A stretch of 64,000 bases of DNA, taken from positions 2,333,501-2,397,500 of the forward strand of contig NZ_CP014224.1 in assembly GCF_001697185.1 (NCBI RefSeq), in the 5' to 3' direction. Shown here one piece after another: positions 1 to 7,939 of the stretch. This DNA comes from Wenyingzhuangia fucanilytica. Its GTDB lineage: Bacteria > Bacteroidota > Bacteroidia > Flavobacteriales > Flavobacteriaceae. A program made the position numbers and the translations under genes. Within the stretch, counting starts at the first letter, position 1; the number at the start of each line of letters is the position of its first letter. The notes under the pieces were generated by a model, which saw only the letters and a list, made by a program, of their open reading frames with translations, did no database searches and was not told where the DNA came from.

Positions 1-259
1 GTACGTTTACGTATTCAGCACCGTATAATTCTTTAGCTCTATCTATTGCTAACTGTTCAACAATATCAACAACTTCACATCCTCCATAGTATCTTTTTCC
101 AGGATACCCTTCAGCATATTTATTTGTTAAAACAGAACCTTGAGCTTCCATTACTTGTTCACTAACAAAGTTTTCAGAAGCAATTAATTCAATTCCTTTT
201 AATTGTCTTTCTTTTTCGTCTTGAATTAAATCAAATATGATTTGATCACGTTTCATATT
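1..259 (-). CDS. glyA: Serine hydroxymethyltransferase, N-terminal part (cut by window edge)
   Basis: I translated the minus strand from an ATG at 259 to the left edge; it is open for 86 codons. The N-terminus [18 protein letters not shown] is followed by the SHMT hallmarks [12 protein letters not shown] and [15 protein letters not shown]. The enzyme is PLP-dependent and converts serine plus tetrahydrofolate to glycine and methylenetetrahydrofolate in the cytoplasm, feeding one-carbon metabolism. The PLP-binding lysine and the rest of the protein lie outside the window. A -7-like element sits about 34 nt upstream at 293-300. The gene diverges from the lipoprotein gene at 509. Identification is secure from the conserved N-terminal block. 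Confidence 0.96.
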
Positions 260-292
260 CTAGGTGTTTTTGAGGTTGAAAATGAGTTGCAA

Positions 293-300
293 AAATAATA
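293..300 (-). promoter_or_regulatory. Bacteroidota-type -7 element for glyA
   Basis: On the minus strand this reads TATTTTTG, matching the TAnnTTTG consensus, about 34 nt upstream of the glyA ATG. A TTTG on the same strand lies at 327-324, with slightly wider spacing than usual. Inferred from the motif only. Confidence 0.45.
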
Positions 301-478
301 AATATTTACTCACACATAACCAAAAGAAGTAAGAATATATTTCTTTAGTTTACTTCTATATAGAATTCTATACTTTTTAGATTAATATTATCATTACAAA
401 ACAGATTTTTTTCCTTTTTGGCCTTAAAACAGTCCTTTATAATCTTATTTAAAACAAGGTTTTTAATTTTATTGGCAT

Positions 479-486
479 TAATTTTG
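479..486 (+). promoter_or_regulatory. -7 element for the lipoprotein gene at 509
   Basis: TAATTTTG matches TAnnTTTG and lies 22 nt before the ATG at 509. No clear TTTG -33 box is seen at the usual spacing. The leader would be very short. Confidence 0.4.
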
Positions 487-508
487 TCTGACCTCTAAAA
501 AACATACT

Positions 509-1675
509 ATGATAAAAAAATTACTCCTTTTACTTTTATTTATAAGCTCAATAATAAGCTGTAGTGGTTTAAAAAGTACTCAAAAATTTTTGGCACAAGG
601 AAATTATGATCAAGCTATAGATCAATCTTTAAATTATTTACAAAAAAATAGATATGGTAAAAAAGCTCCTGAGTTTCATCAATTATTGTTTGAATCATAT
701 AATAAAGCGGTTGAAAAGGACAAGCGAACTTTAGCCTATCTAACACAAGACTCAAATCCAGAAAGTTTAGAGCAAAAATTTAATGTGTTACTAAAATTAG
801 AACAAAGACAAAATAAAATACGCCCTTTGTTGCCTATTAATGGGTTTAATTTTAAAACAGAAAACTACACTTCTGAAACATTAAGTACCCGAAATAAATT
901 ATCTGAATACTTATATAAAAAAGCCAATGATAAACTAGCTTCAAAAAACAAACAGTTTATTAGAGAGGCTCATGATGATTTTAACTATTTACAGGAAATC
1001 AATCCAAACTATAAAAATGTTCCTAGTTTAATTGATGTTTCTAGAGCTAAAGGAATGGGTTATGTGATTATTTCTTTTCACAACAACACAAGTCAAATAA
1101 TTCCACAAAAATTAGCAGATAATTTATTAAACCTAGAACAATATAATTTAGATAATTATTGGACGACATACCAAACTTATGTTGATAACAACATCCACTA
1201 TGATTTTGAACTAAAATTAATTTATGATGAAATCATCATAAGTCCTGAACGAGTTAAAGAATCTATTTTTACCAAACAAAAAGAAATTGTTCAAGGAAAA
1301 GAATATGTATTAGATAAAAACGGAAATGTTCAAAAAGATAGCAAAGGAAATGATATCAAAAGAGATAAAAAAGTTAAAATAACTAGTAAATTTCATCAAT
1401 TTTCTCAAACCAAAACTTGTGAAATTAAAGCAAGAGCTAGTATTAGTAAAATTGACAACAACCAAGTTTTATTTAGCATGCCTATAAGTAGCCTATTTAT
1501 ATTTGATCATTATTTTGCTACTCAAAGTGGAGACAAAAGAGCCTTAGATGATCATTTTATTGATATGTTAGCTAATAGAGAAATTCCATTTCCAAGTAAT
1601 GAACAAATGATTACTGATACTGGTAACGATGTAAAATGTCAGTTGCAAGAAGCACTAGTTAAATATAATTTCTAA
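509..1675 (+). CDS. Predicted lipoprotein of unknown function
   Basis: This 388-residue protein begins with a lipoprotein signal peptide: MIKK, a Leu-rich stretch, then the lipobox IISC with Cys18 as the likely lipidated residue. I do not recognise the family. The first third is helical and charged and could be a TPR-like repeat (LAQGNYDQAIDQSLNYLQKN). Around residues 260-300 a Lys/Asp-rich stretch (QGKEYVLDKNGNVQKDSKG) looks like a surface loop. It is probably anchored in the outer membrane or facing the periplasm. It diverges from glyA and is followed 50 nt later by a HAD phosphatase, with no terminator between. No enzymatic motif is visible. Confidence 0.8.
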   Translation: MIKKLLLLLLFISSIISCSGLKSTQKFLAQGNYDQAIDQSLNYLQKNRYGKKAPEFHQLLFESYNKAVEKDKRTLAYLTQDSNPESLEQKFNVLLKLEQRQNKIRPLLPINGFNFKTENYTSETLSTRNKLSEYLYKKANDKLASKNKQFIREAHDDFNYLQEINPNYKNVPSLIDVSRAKGMGYVIISFHNNTSQIIPQKLADNLLNLEQYNLDNYWTTYQTYVDNNIHYDFELKLIYDEIIISPERVKESIFTKQKEIVQGKEYVLDKNGNVQKDSKGNDIKRDKKVKITSKFHQFSQTKTCEIKARASISKIDNNQVLFSMPISSLFIFDHYFATQSGDKRALDDHFIDMLANREIPFPSNEQMITDTGNDVKCQLQEALVKYNF

Positions 1676-1725
1676 CTATCTTTGCCACTTCTTAATTTAT
1701 TACCGTTTTACCTAAAAACAACAGG

Positions 1726-2526
1726 ATGGAATACAAAATGATAGTTTTAGACATGGATGATACTTTATTAAAAGATGATCACACCATTTCTAACAGAAAT
1801 AAAAAAGCCATAAAAGCCGCTCAAGAAGCAGGAAAATATGTGGTACTAGCCTCGGGTAGACCTACTCCAGCTATGGTTAATTATGCCAAAGAATTAGAGC
1901 TTGACAAATACAATTCATACATCATTTCATTCAATGGTGGTCAAATAATTAATATGGTTAATGAAGCTTGTATTTTTGAACAAACTCTAGAGGTTAAAGA
2001 TATCCATCAACTATTCGATTTTAGTCAAGAACATAAAACAGCGTTTATTACCTACCACAACGGAAATATTATTGGAACTCAAGAATCTGAATATATTGAT
2101 GTTGAAAAAAAAATAACAGGAATGCCTTATACTATTGTTAAGGATTTAAAAGCCAACATTACCAAAAACTGTGTTAAATGTTTGTTGTTAGAAGAACCTA
2201 GTTATTTAAAAAGTGTAGAAGCCAAACTTAAATCTTATAGAGCTGATTTAAGTGTATCGTTATCTAAACCATTCTTTTTAGAGGTAATGCCTCAGGGTAT
2301 AGATAAAGCTGCTACTTTAAAAAGATTGATAGATCAATTAGGAATAAAACAAGAAGAAACCATTGCTGTAGGAAATGCAGAAAACGATTTAACAATGGTA
2401 GAATTTGCCGGTTTAGGTGTATGGGTAGACAATGTAACTCCTGAATTAAAAGATAAAGCAAATTTAATTGTATCATCTAATAATAACGATGGGGTGGCAG
2501 AGGTTATAGAGAAGTACATGCTTTAA
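1726..2526 (+). CDS. Cof-type HAD-IIB family phosphatase
   Basis: This 266-residue protein is a haloacid-dehalogenase-type hydrolase of the Cof/YidA subfamily, which dephosphorylates sugar phosphates or related small metabolites in the cytoplasm. Motif I is LDMDDTLL near residue 9 (nucleophile Asp and acid/base Asp). Motif II is the SGRPT stretch near residue 43. The C2 cap lies between about residues 85 and 190, and motif III/IV is VGNAENDLTMVEFAG near residue 217. Length is typical for the family. It follows the lipoprotein gene by 50 nt. The substrate cannot be deduced; members of this family are promiscuous. Confidence 0.93.
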   Translation: MEYKMIVLDMDDTLLKDDHTISNRNKKAIKAAQEAGKYVVLASGRPTPAMVNYAKELELDKYNSYIISFNGGQIINMVNEACIFEQTLEVKDIHQLFDFSQEHKTAFITYHNGNIIGTQESEYIDVEKKITGMPYTIVKDLKANITKNCVKCLLLEEPSYLKSVEAKLKSYRADLSVSLSKPFFLEVMPQGIDKAATLKRLIDQLGIKQEETIAVGNAENDLTMVEFAGLGVWVDNVTPELKDKANLIVSSNNNDGVAEVIEKYML

Positions 2527-2575
2527 AAGTATTACAACACTAACAAACATCAACCGTTATAATGTTTTTTTATCA

Positions 2576-2583
2576 TAAATTTG
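2576..2583 (+). promoter_or_regulatory. -7 element for the zinc-ribbon gene
   Basis: TAAATTTG matches TAnnTTTG and lies 26 nt upstream of the ATG at 2610. This suggests the small gene has its own start of transcription rather than depending on the phosphatase gene. Confidence 0.45.
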
Positions 2584-2609
2584 TAGCCAACTAACTTAAC
2601 TATTGGATT

Positions 2610-2810
2610 ATGATTAAAAAACACTGTCCATGTTGTAACTCAACATTAAGGTTTAGAAGAAAGCGAAAAAGCGGTTCTAAACTTTTATTTTTTATGACAT
2701 TGTATACTTGTTCACAATGCTATACACTTTATGCATGGATTAAACTTATTAATAAGCCTTTATGTGTAAAAACTGGTATTCCTGAAAAAATTTCTGAAAC
2801 TACAAGATAA
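2610..2810 (+). CDS. Small zinc-ribbon protein, function unknown
   Basis: This 66-residue basic protein has two paired-cysteine knuckles: HCPCCNSTL (Cys6/Cys9, with an extra Cys8) and YTCSQCYTLY (Cys34/Cys37). That is a four-cysteine zinc-ribbon layout. Between them lies a strongly basic stretch RFRRKRKSGSK followed by a hydrophobic LLFFMTLY. The arrangement could bind nucleic acid or sit at a membrane; no specific family is recognised. A promoter-like element precedes it and a strong hairpin terminator starts at its stop codon, so it looks like a real single-gene unit. Confidence 0.65.
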   Translation: MIKKHCPCCNSTLRFRRKRKSGSKLLFFMTLYTCSQCYTLYAWIKLINKPLCVKTGIPEKISETTR

Positions 2811-2812
2811 AA

Positions 2813-2837
2813 AAAAGCCACTCAATGAGTGGCTTTT
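2813..2837. terminator. Bidirectional hairpin terminator
   Basis: Perfect 12-bp inverted repeat: AAAAGCCACTCA, a central A at 2825, then TGAGTGGCTTTT. It lies between the convergent zinc-ribbon and MORN-like genes. The 19-nt core recurs at 21530-21549. Confidence 0.85.
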
Positions 2838-2854
2838 AAATTTTATATATTTTT

Positions 2855-3223
2855 TTATTCTTCAGTATCGCTATCTGCTAATTGAGACTTATCTGACTTT
2901 AATTGATAAACACTCGCCACTCTACTATCTGTACCATAATCTACTTGAGTTACAGAATTAGTATTACTTTCAAAATACCAGGTACCAGTTTTTTTACCGT
3001 CTTTATATTCTCCTGTAGATTTCTTTTCTCCAGTAGGAGCATATGCAATCCAAGTTCCTTGCATTTTTTTATCTGCATCAATAAAACCTGTCTGAGCTAC
3101 TTTTCCATTTTCATGAAAATAAGTTACCTTATACATGTCTCCTTGTTTTACAATTTTAACGTCGTTTTGAGCGTAAGTAAACACACCTACGAATAATGAT
3201 AATATTAATGCTATTCCTTTCAT
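2855..3223 (-). CDS. Secreted MORN-repeat-like protein
   Basis: This 122-residue protein has an N-terminal signal peptide (about residues 1-18, ending FTYAQ). It then carries two to three short repeats of the MORN/YwqK type: YFHENGKVAQTGF, MQGTWIAYAPTGEKKSTG and YKDGKKTGTWYF. Such repeats form a curved beta sheet and are common in small periplasmic or surface proteins of Flavobacteria. No catalytic residues are visible. The C-terminus is acidic (SDTEE). It is convergent with the zinc-ribbon gene and lies 114 nt downstream of ytxJ. The role is unknown. Confidence 0.75.
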   Translation of the reverse strand: MKGIALILSLFVGVFTYAQNDVKIVKQGDMYKVTYFHENGKVAQTGFIDADKKMQGTWIAYAPTGEKKSTGEYKDGKKTGTWYFESNTNSVTQVDYGTDSRVASVYQLKSDKSQLADSDTEE

Positions 3224-3337
3224 GATTGATTCTTTTATGTTGATATTCCAAATATACTAAATATTTTACATTCAATCAACATTAACTTAACATTAATTTA
3301 ACATTGAAAACTAACTAATTGTAAATGAAAGACTTTC

Positions 3338-3709
3338 CTATAAATCTAACTCTAATATCTCGTAATGTGAAGCTTGTTGACTTACTTTTCCATTCTCAAG
3401 AAGTATAGCTTGAGGAGATTCATGAACAATATTAAACTGCTCTGCAATTGCATTAGAAACATCTCTATGATTAATTAAATCTAAGAAATACAACTGATAC
3501 CCCTCTCCTATCTTTTTTTCAAACTTATTTAAAACACTAGCGCTAATACTACAACGTGTACTATGCTTAAAAATAATTGCTTTATTAGTTTTAGAAACTT
3601 CAACAATATTATCTAACTGAGAAACCGCTGTTAATGGTATCCATTTCACCACATTACCTTCTTGCTTTTCTCCTTTATTTTTTCCTAAAATACTATCTAA
3701 TAATCCCAT
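3338..3709 (-). CDS. ytxJ: Monothiol bacilliredoxin YtxJ
   Basis: This 123-residue protein has a thioredoxin-like fold and a single active-site cysteine in HSTRCSIS (Cys53), typical of YtxJ. It also has the expected late motif HESPQAILLENGKV around a cis-Pro region. YtxJ proteins are thought to remove bacillithiol from S-bacillithiolated proteins, so the gene implies a bacillithiol redox buffer in this organism. It acts in the cytoplasm. It is transcribed away from clpB, with a 265-nt AT-rich gap at 3710-3974 in which I see no gene. No bacillithiol biosynthesis genes are in the window. Confidence 0.9.
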   Translation of the reverse strand: MGLLDSILGKNKGEKQEGNVVKWIPLTAVSQLDNIVEVSKTNKAIIFKHSTRCSISASVLNKFEKKIGEGYQLYFLDLINHRDVSNAIAEQFNIVHESPQAILLENGKVSQQASHYEILELDL

Positions 3710-3974
3710 ATCTCATGTTTATGATTTGTAAGTACAAAAATACTCCTTTATAAATTAAATTCTTGTTTCTTTATTGTCGATTGCTACTAACAACCTTACA
3801 AATATATTTTTCCTGTCAAAAAATCATAGAAAAACTTAAAATCAACTCTTTACACAGACAAAAAGTCTTTTTAGTAGACATTTTTACAGGTTATTTAAAT
3901 GGGAATGTATTTTGACTATAGATAAATCAAATAATAAAACTGAAAAAGGATTATCAACCTAAAAAAAGCAACTT

Positions 3975-6563
3975 ATGAATTTTAACAATTATACCATAAA
4001 ATCGCAAGAAGTTGTTCAACAAGCACAACAAATTGCTCAAGGATTAGGACATCAACAAATAGAAAACACTCACCTACTTAAAGCTATTTTAGAGGTAGAT
4101 GAGCACGTAACTCCTTTTATCTTAAAAAAGTTACAAGTAAATATTGATATTCTTCCTCAAATATTAAACAAAACATTAGAAAGCTTCCCTAAAGTAACGG
4201 GTGGTCAAATAGGTTTGTCTAACACATCTGCAAGAACATTAACCGATGCAAGTAATATTGCCAAAAAAATGGATGATGAATATGTTTCCATAGAACATTT
4301 ACTACTTGCAATATTAAATAATAAAGACACTGTTAGTCAACTTTTAAAAGACCAAGGGGTTACAGAAAAAGGATTAAAAGCTGCTATTGATGAAATTAGA
4401 AAAGGACAAAAAGTTACCTCTCAAAGCGCAGAAGAAACTTATAATTCTTTAAACAAATACGCTAAAGATTTAAACAAACTTGCGAGTACTGGTAAATTAG
4501 ATCCTGTGATTGGTCGTGATGAAGAAATCCGTAGAATTCTACAAATCTTATCTCGTAGAACCAAAAACAACCCAATGTTAATTGGTGAACCTGGAGTTGG
4601 TAAAACAGCTATTGCAGAAGGTTTGGCTCACAGAATTGTAAAAGGTGATGTGCCAGAAAACCTAAAAGACAAACAAGTGTTTTCTTTAGATATGGGTGCC
4701 TTAATTGCTGGTGCAAAATACAAAGGAGAGTTTGAAGAACGTTTAAAATCTGTAGTAAAAGAAGTAACTTCTGCCGAAGGAGATATTGTATTGTTTATTG
4801 ATGAAATTCATACTTTAGTAGGTGCTGGAGGGGGTGAAGGAGCCATGGATGCTGCCAACATTTTAAAACCTGCCTTGGCTCGTGGAGAACTAAGAGCTAT
4901 TGGTGCTACAACTTTAGATGAATATCAAAAGTATTTTGAAAAAGACAAAGCTCTAGAAAGACGTTTCCAAAAAGTAGTCGTGAATGAACCTGATACTGAA
5001 AGTGCTATTTCTATTTTACGTGGAATTAAAGAAAAGTACGAAGCGCATCATAAAGTTCAAATTAAAGACAGCGCTATCATTGCTGCAGTAGAACTAAGTC
5101 AGCGTTATATTACCAATCGTTTTTTGCCAGATAAAGCCATCGATTTAATGGACGAAGCTGCTGCTAAAATGCGTATGGAAATCAATTCTAAACCAGAAGA
5201 ACTGGATGTATTAGATAGAAAAGTAATGCAGATTGAAATTGAAATTGAGGCCATTAAACGCGAAAAAGATGAGAAAAAACTATCTCTTTTACGTAAAGAT
5301 TTAGCAAATGTTAAAGAACAACGTGATGCAATATACACCCAATGGAAATCTGAAAAAGAAGTTGTAGACAATATTCAAACTATTAAAGACGAAATTGATC
5401 AATACAAACACGAAGCAGAAAAAGCAGAACGAGATGGAAATTACGGTTTGGTAGCAGAGTTGAGATATGGTAAAATTAAAGATGCCCAAACTCGCTTAGA
5501 AACTGCTCAAGAAATCATGGCTCAAAATCAAGATAGTTCTTTAGTTAAAGAAGAAGTTACAGAAGATAACATTGCAGAAGTAGTAGCAAAATGGACTGGA
5601 GTTCCAATTCAAAAAATGTTGCAAAGTGAGAGAGAAAAACTTTTAAAACTAGAAGATGAATTGCACCAAAGAGTGGTTGGTCAAGAAGATGCTATTGAAG
5701 CTATTGCTGATGCTGTAAGACGTTCTAGAGCCGGATTGCAAGATGCTAGAAAACCATTAGGAACTTTCTTGTTTTTAGGAACTACTGGTGTGGGTAAAAC
5801 CGAGCTAGCCAAAGCCTTAGCTGAATATTTATTTGATGATGAAAATGCCCTAACTCGAATTGACATGAGTGAGTACCAAGAACGTCATTCTGTAAGTAGA
5901 TTGGTTGGAGCACCTCCTGGATATGTGGGATATGATGAAGGTGGACAATTAACCGAAGCTGTAAGACGTAGACCCTACTCAGTTATCTTGTTAGATGAAA
6001 TTGAAAAAGCGCATCCTGATACTTTTAATATTTTACTACAAGTATTAGATGAAGGTAGGTTAACTGATAACAAAGGTCGTTTAGCTGATTTTAAAAACAC
6101 TATAATCATCATGACTTCTAACATGGGAGCTGAAATTATACAAGAACGTTTTGAAAAAGCTATCGCTAAAAACCGTGCAGAAATATCCGAAGTTGCTAAA
6201 GGTGAAGTTTTACAAAACTTAAAACAAATTGTAAGACCAGAGTTTATCAACCGTATTGATGAAATTGTAATGTTTACTCCACTAGACATTAACGAAATTA
6301 GTCAAATAGTAGAATTACATCTAAAAGGATTAACAAGTTTGCTTGCTAGTAAAGAAATTTCATTAACGGCAACGGAAAAGGCAAAATTAGCTTTAGCTAA
6401 AAAAGGATATAATCCAGAGTTTGGAGCAAGACCTGTTAAGCGTGTCATACAAAAAGAGGTGTTAAATCTTTTATCAAAAGAAATACTCGCTGGTAAAGTA
6501 CACGATAAAAGTCGTATTGAATTAGATGTTATAGATGGAAAATTATTTTTTAATAGTTTATAG
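3975..6563 (+). CDS. clpB: ATP-dependent disaggregase ClpB
   Basis: This 862-residue Hsp100 chaperone cooperates with DnaK to pull apart protein aggregates in the cytoplasm. The N-terminal double Clp domain spans about residues 1-145. NBD1 has Walker [10 protein letters not shown] near residue 204 and pore loop [13 protein letters not shown] near 246. A coiled-coil middle domain covers about 405-525. NBD2 has Walker [14 protein letters not shown] near 602, and [13 protein letters not shown] as the second pore loop. Length matches ClpB (857 in E. coli) and the middle domain separates it from ClpA/ClpC. A strong terminator follows, so it looks monocistronic. No CIRCE element is seen upstream. 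Confidence 0.98.
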   Translation: MNFNNYTIKSQEVVQQAQQIAQGLGHQQIENTHLLKAILEVDEHVTPFILKKLQVNIDILPQILNKTLESFPKVTGGQIGLSNTSARTLTDASNIAKKMDDEYVSIEHLLLAILNNKDTVSQLLKDQGVTEKGLKAAIDEIRKGQKVTSQSAEETYNSLNKYAKDLNKLASTGKLDPVIGRDEEIRRILQILSRRTKNNPMLIGEPGVGKTAIAEGLAHRIVKGDVPENLKDKQVFSLDMGALIAGAKYKGEFEERLKSVVKEVTSAEGDIVLFIDEIHTLVGAGGGEGAMDAANILKPALARGELRAIGATTLDEYQKYFEKDKALERRFQKVVVNEPDTESAISILRGIKEKYEAHHKVQIKDSAIIAAVELSQRYITNRFLPDKAIDLMDEAAAKMRMEINSKPEELDVLDRKVMQIEIEIEAIKREKDEKKLSLLRKDLANVKEQRDAIYTQWKSEKEVVDNIQTIKDEIDQYKHEAEKAERDGNYGLVAELRYGKIKDAQTRLETAQEIMAQNQDSSLVKEEVTEDNIAEVVAKWTGVPIQKMLQSEREKLLKLEDELHQRVVGQEDAIEAIADAVRRSRAGLQDARKPLGTFLFLGTTGVGKTELAKALAEYLFDDENALTRIDMSEYQERHSVSRLVGAPPGYVGYDEGGQLTEAVRRRPYSVILLDEIEKAHPDTFNILLQVLDEGRLTDNKGRLADFKNTIIIMTSNMGAEIIQERFEKAIAKNRAEISEVAKGEVLQNLKQIVRPEFINRIDEIVMFTPLDINEISQIVELHLKGLTSLLASKEISLTATEKAKLALAKKGYNPEFGARPVKRVIQKEVLNLLSKEILAGKVHDKSRIELDVIDGKLFFNSL

Positions 6564-6580
6564 ATTTTAGTTAGATTTAG

Positions 6581-6609
6581 AACCTCTTTGTAAGTTATTC
6601 AAAGAGGTT
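6581..6609 (+). terminator. clpB terminator
   Basis: A 10-bp stem AACCTCTTTG / CAAAGAGGTT with a 9-nt loop, followed by TTATTTCT, 17 nt after the clpB stop. Confidence 0.85.
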
Positions 6610-6686
6610 TTATTTCTAAAAAGGCAACCCCAAACTTTATATTTATCTATAAAAAAGTTATATTTAATTACCTAAAACCTCCAAAT

Positions 6687-7037
6687 ATGCTATTATTTTT
6701 CTCCTATGGTACATTACAGTTTGATAAAACCCAAATCGAAACATTTGGAAAATTATTACCTGGTACCAAAGATATTCTTAAAGGATACAAACTCAATAAT
6801 ATTAAAGTTTTAAACCCTGAAATTATTAATTTAATTGATAATAATTCACACCCTATTGCCACACTTACTAACAACCCTAATGATGAAATTATAGGTACGG
6901 TATTTGAGTTAACTAATGAAGAATTAAACAAAATCAATGAGATTGCTATGAAAGGTAATAGCAACATAAAAAAAATCGAAGTCATATTACAATCTGGCAA
7001 AAAAAGCTGGACGTATACTACAAATAATTTAAAATAA
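6687..7037 (+). CDS. Gamma-glutamylcyclotransferase-like (AIG2/YtfP) protein
   Basis: This 116-residue protein opens with the GGCT-fold signature FFSYGTLQ, a short form of the YGTL substrate-binding loop. It also has GTVFELTNEEL, where the Glu of FEL matches the usual acidic catalytic position. The family releases 5-oxoproline from gamma-glutamyl compounds, but many bacterial members have unknown substrates. The gene ends 5 nt before the peroxiredoxin gene and is almost certainly co-transcribed with it. A link to thiol or peptide metabolism is plausible but inferred. Confidence 0.8.
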   Translation: MLLFFSYGTLQFDKTQIETFGKLLPGTKDILKGYKLNNIKVLNPEIINLIDNNSHPIATLTNNPNDEIIGTVFELTNEELNKINEIAMKGNSNIKKIEVILQSGKKSWTYTTNNLK

Positions 7038-7042
7038 AAAAA

Positions 7043-7681
7043 ATGAGCACATTAAGATTAGGTGATTTAGCACCAAACTTTACAGCACAAACTACAGAAG
7101 GAGAAATTAACTTTCACGATTGGTTAGGTGATGGTTGGGGAATTTTATTCTCTCACCCTGCTGATTACACTCCTGTATGTACTACAGAACTAGGAACTGT
7201 TGCTAAATACAAAGCAGAATTTGACAAAAGAAATGTTAAAGTTGTAGCTTTAAGTGTTGATGGAATTGAATCTCACCACGGATGGATTAAAGATATCAAC
7301 GAAACTCAAAGCACTACTGTTAACTTTCCTATTATTGCAGATGAAGACAACAAAGTTGCCAACCTATATGATATGATTCATCCTAATGCAGATGATAAAT
7401 TAACTGTTCGTTCTGTCTTTGTTATTGGACCAGATAAAAAAATAAAATTAATCATTACTTATCCTGCTTCTACAGGAAGAAATTTTGATGAATTACTAAG
7501 AGTAATAGATTCTTTACAGTTAACTGCATATCACAAAGTAGCAACACCAGCTAACTGGAAACATGGAGAAGATGTAGTTATTGCTCCTGCTATTAGCAAC
7601 GAGCAAATTCCAGACATGTTCCCAAAAGGTCACAAAGAAATAAAACCTTACCTAAGAACTACACCTCAACCAAATATCTAA
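7043..7681 (+). CDS. 1-Cys peroxiredoxin (Prx6 family)
   Basis: This 212-residue enzyme reduces hydrogen peroxide and alkyl hydroperoxides in the cytoplasm. The peroxidatic motif is PADYTPVCTTELG with Cys46, next to the FSHP entry typical of the Prx6 class. The long C-terminal arm (LTAYHKVATPANWKHGEDVV) is also diagnostic of Prx6. No other cysteine follows, so it must use an external thiol as reductant; bacillithiol or thioredoxin are candidates. It follows the GGCT-like gene by 5 nt and ends at a strong hairpin. Confidence 0.95.
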   Translation: MSTLRLGDLAPNFTAQTTEGEINFHDWLGDGWGILFSHPADYTPVCTTELGTVAKYKAEFDKRNVKVVALSVDGIESHHGWIKDINETQSTTVNFPIIADEDNKVANLYDMIHPNADDKLTVRSVFVIGPDKKIKLIITYPASTGRNFDELLRVIDSLQLTAYHKVATPANWKHGEDVVIAPAISNEQIPDMFPKGHKEIKPYLRTTPQPNI

Positions 7682-7701
7682 AAGTAACTTTAGAAAACTT
7701 A

Positions 7702-7730
7702 AAACTCCATAAATATAATTTATGGAGTTT
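7702..7730 (+). terminator. Peroxiredoxin operon terminator
   Basis: A 13-bp perfect stem AAACTCCATAAAT / ATTTATGGAGTTT with a 3-nt loop, followed by TTTTATTTC, 20 nt after the stop codon. Confidence 0.88.
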
Positions 7731-7939
7731 TTTATTTCAACATGTCTTTAGTAATACAAACCCTTAACAAAATCACTTCTCAAATTTTATATCATCTTAC
7801 TAAATAATAGACAAATCAATCTTGTTCAAAAAATGAGCAATAAGGTTTCAAAACATTTCAATAAATAACCTTAGAATTGTAACTTTTACAAAGTATATAT
7901 TTACAAAAAGGAAGTCCCTTATTAGTTAGCCCATAGATT

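Noticed and set aside
2903..3196. 97-codon open frame antisense to the MORN-like gene
   Set aside because: Composition (Ile/Ser/Phe-rich with scattered Cys) is typical of the reverse strand of an AT-rich gene, while the other strand has a signal peptide and repeats.
3901..3920. TATTTTG upstream of clpB as a promoter
   Set aside because: It is one base short of TAnnTTTG and no -33 box is placed correctly; too weak to annotate.
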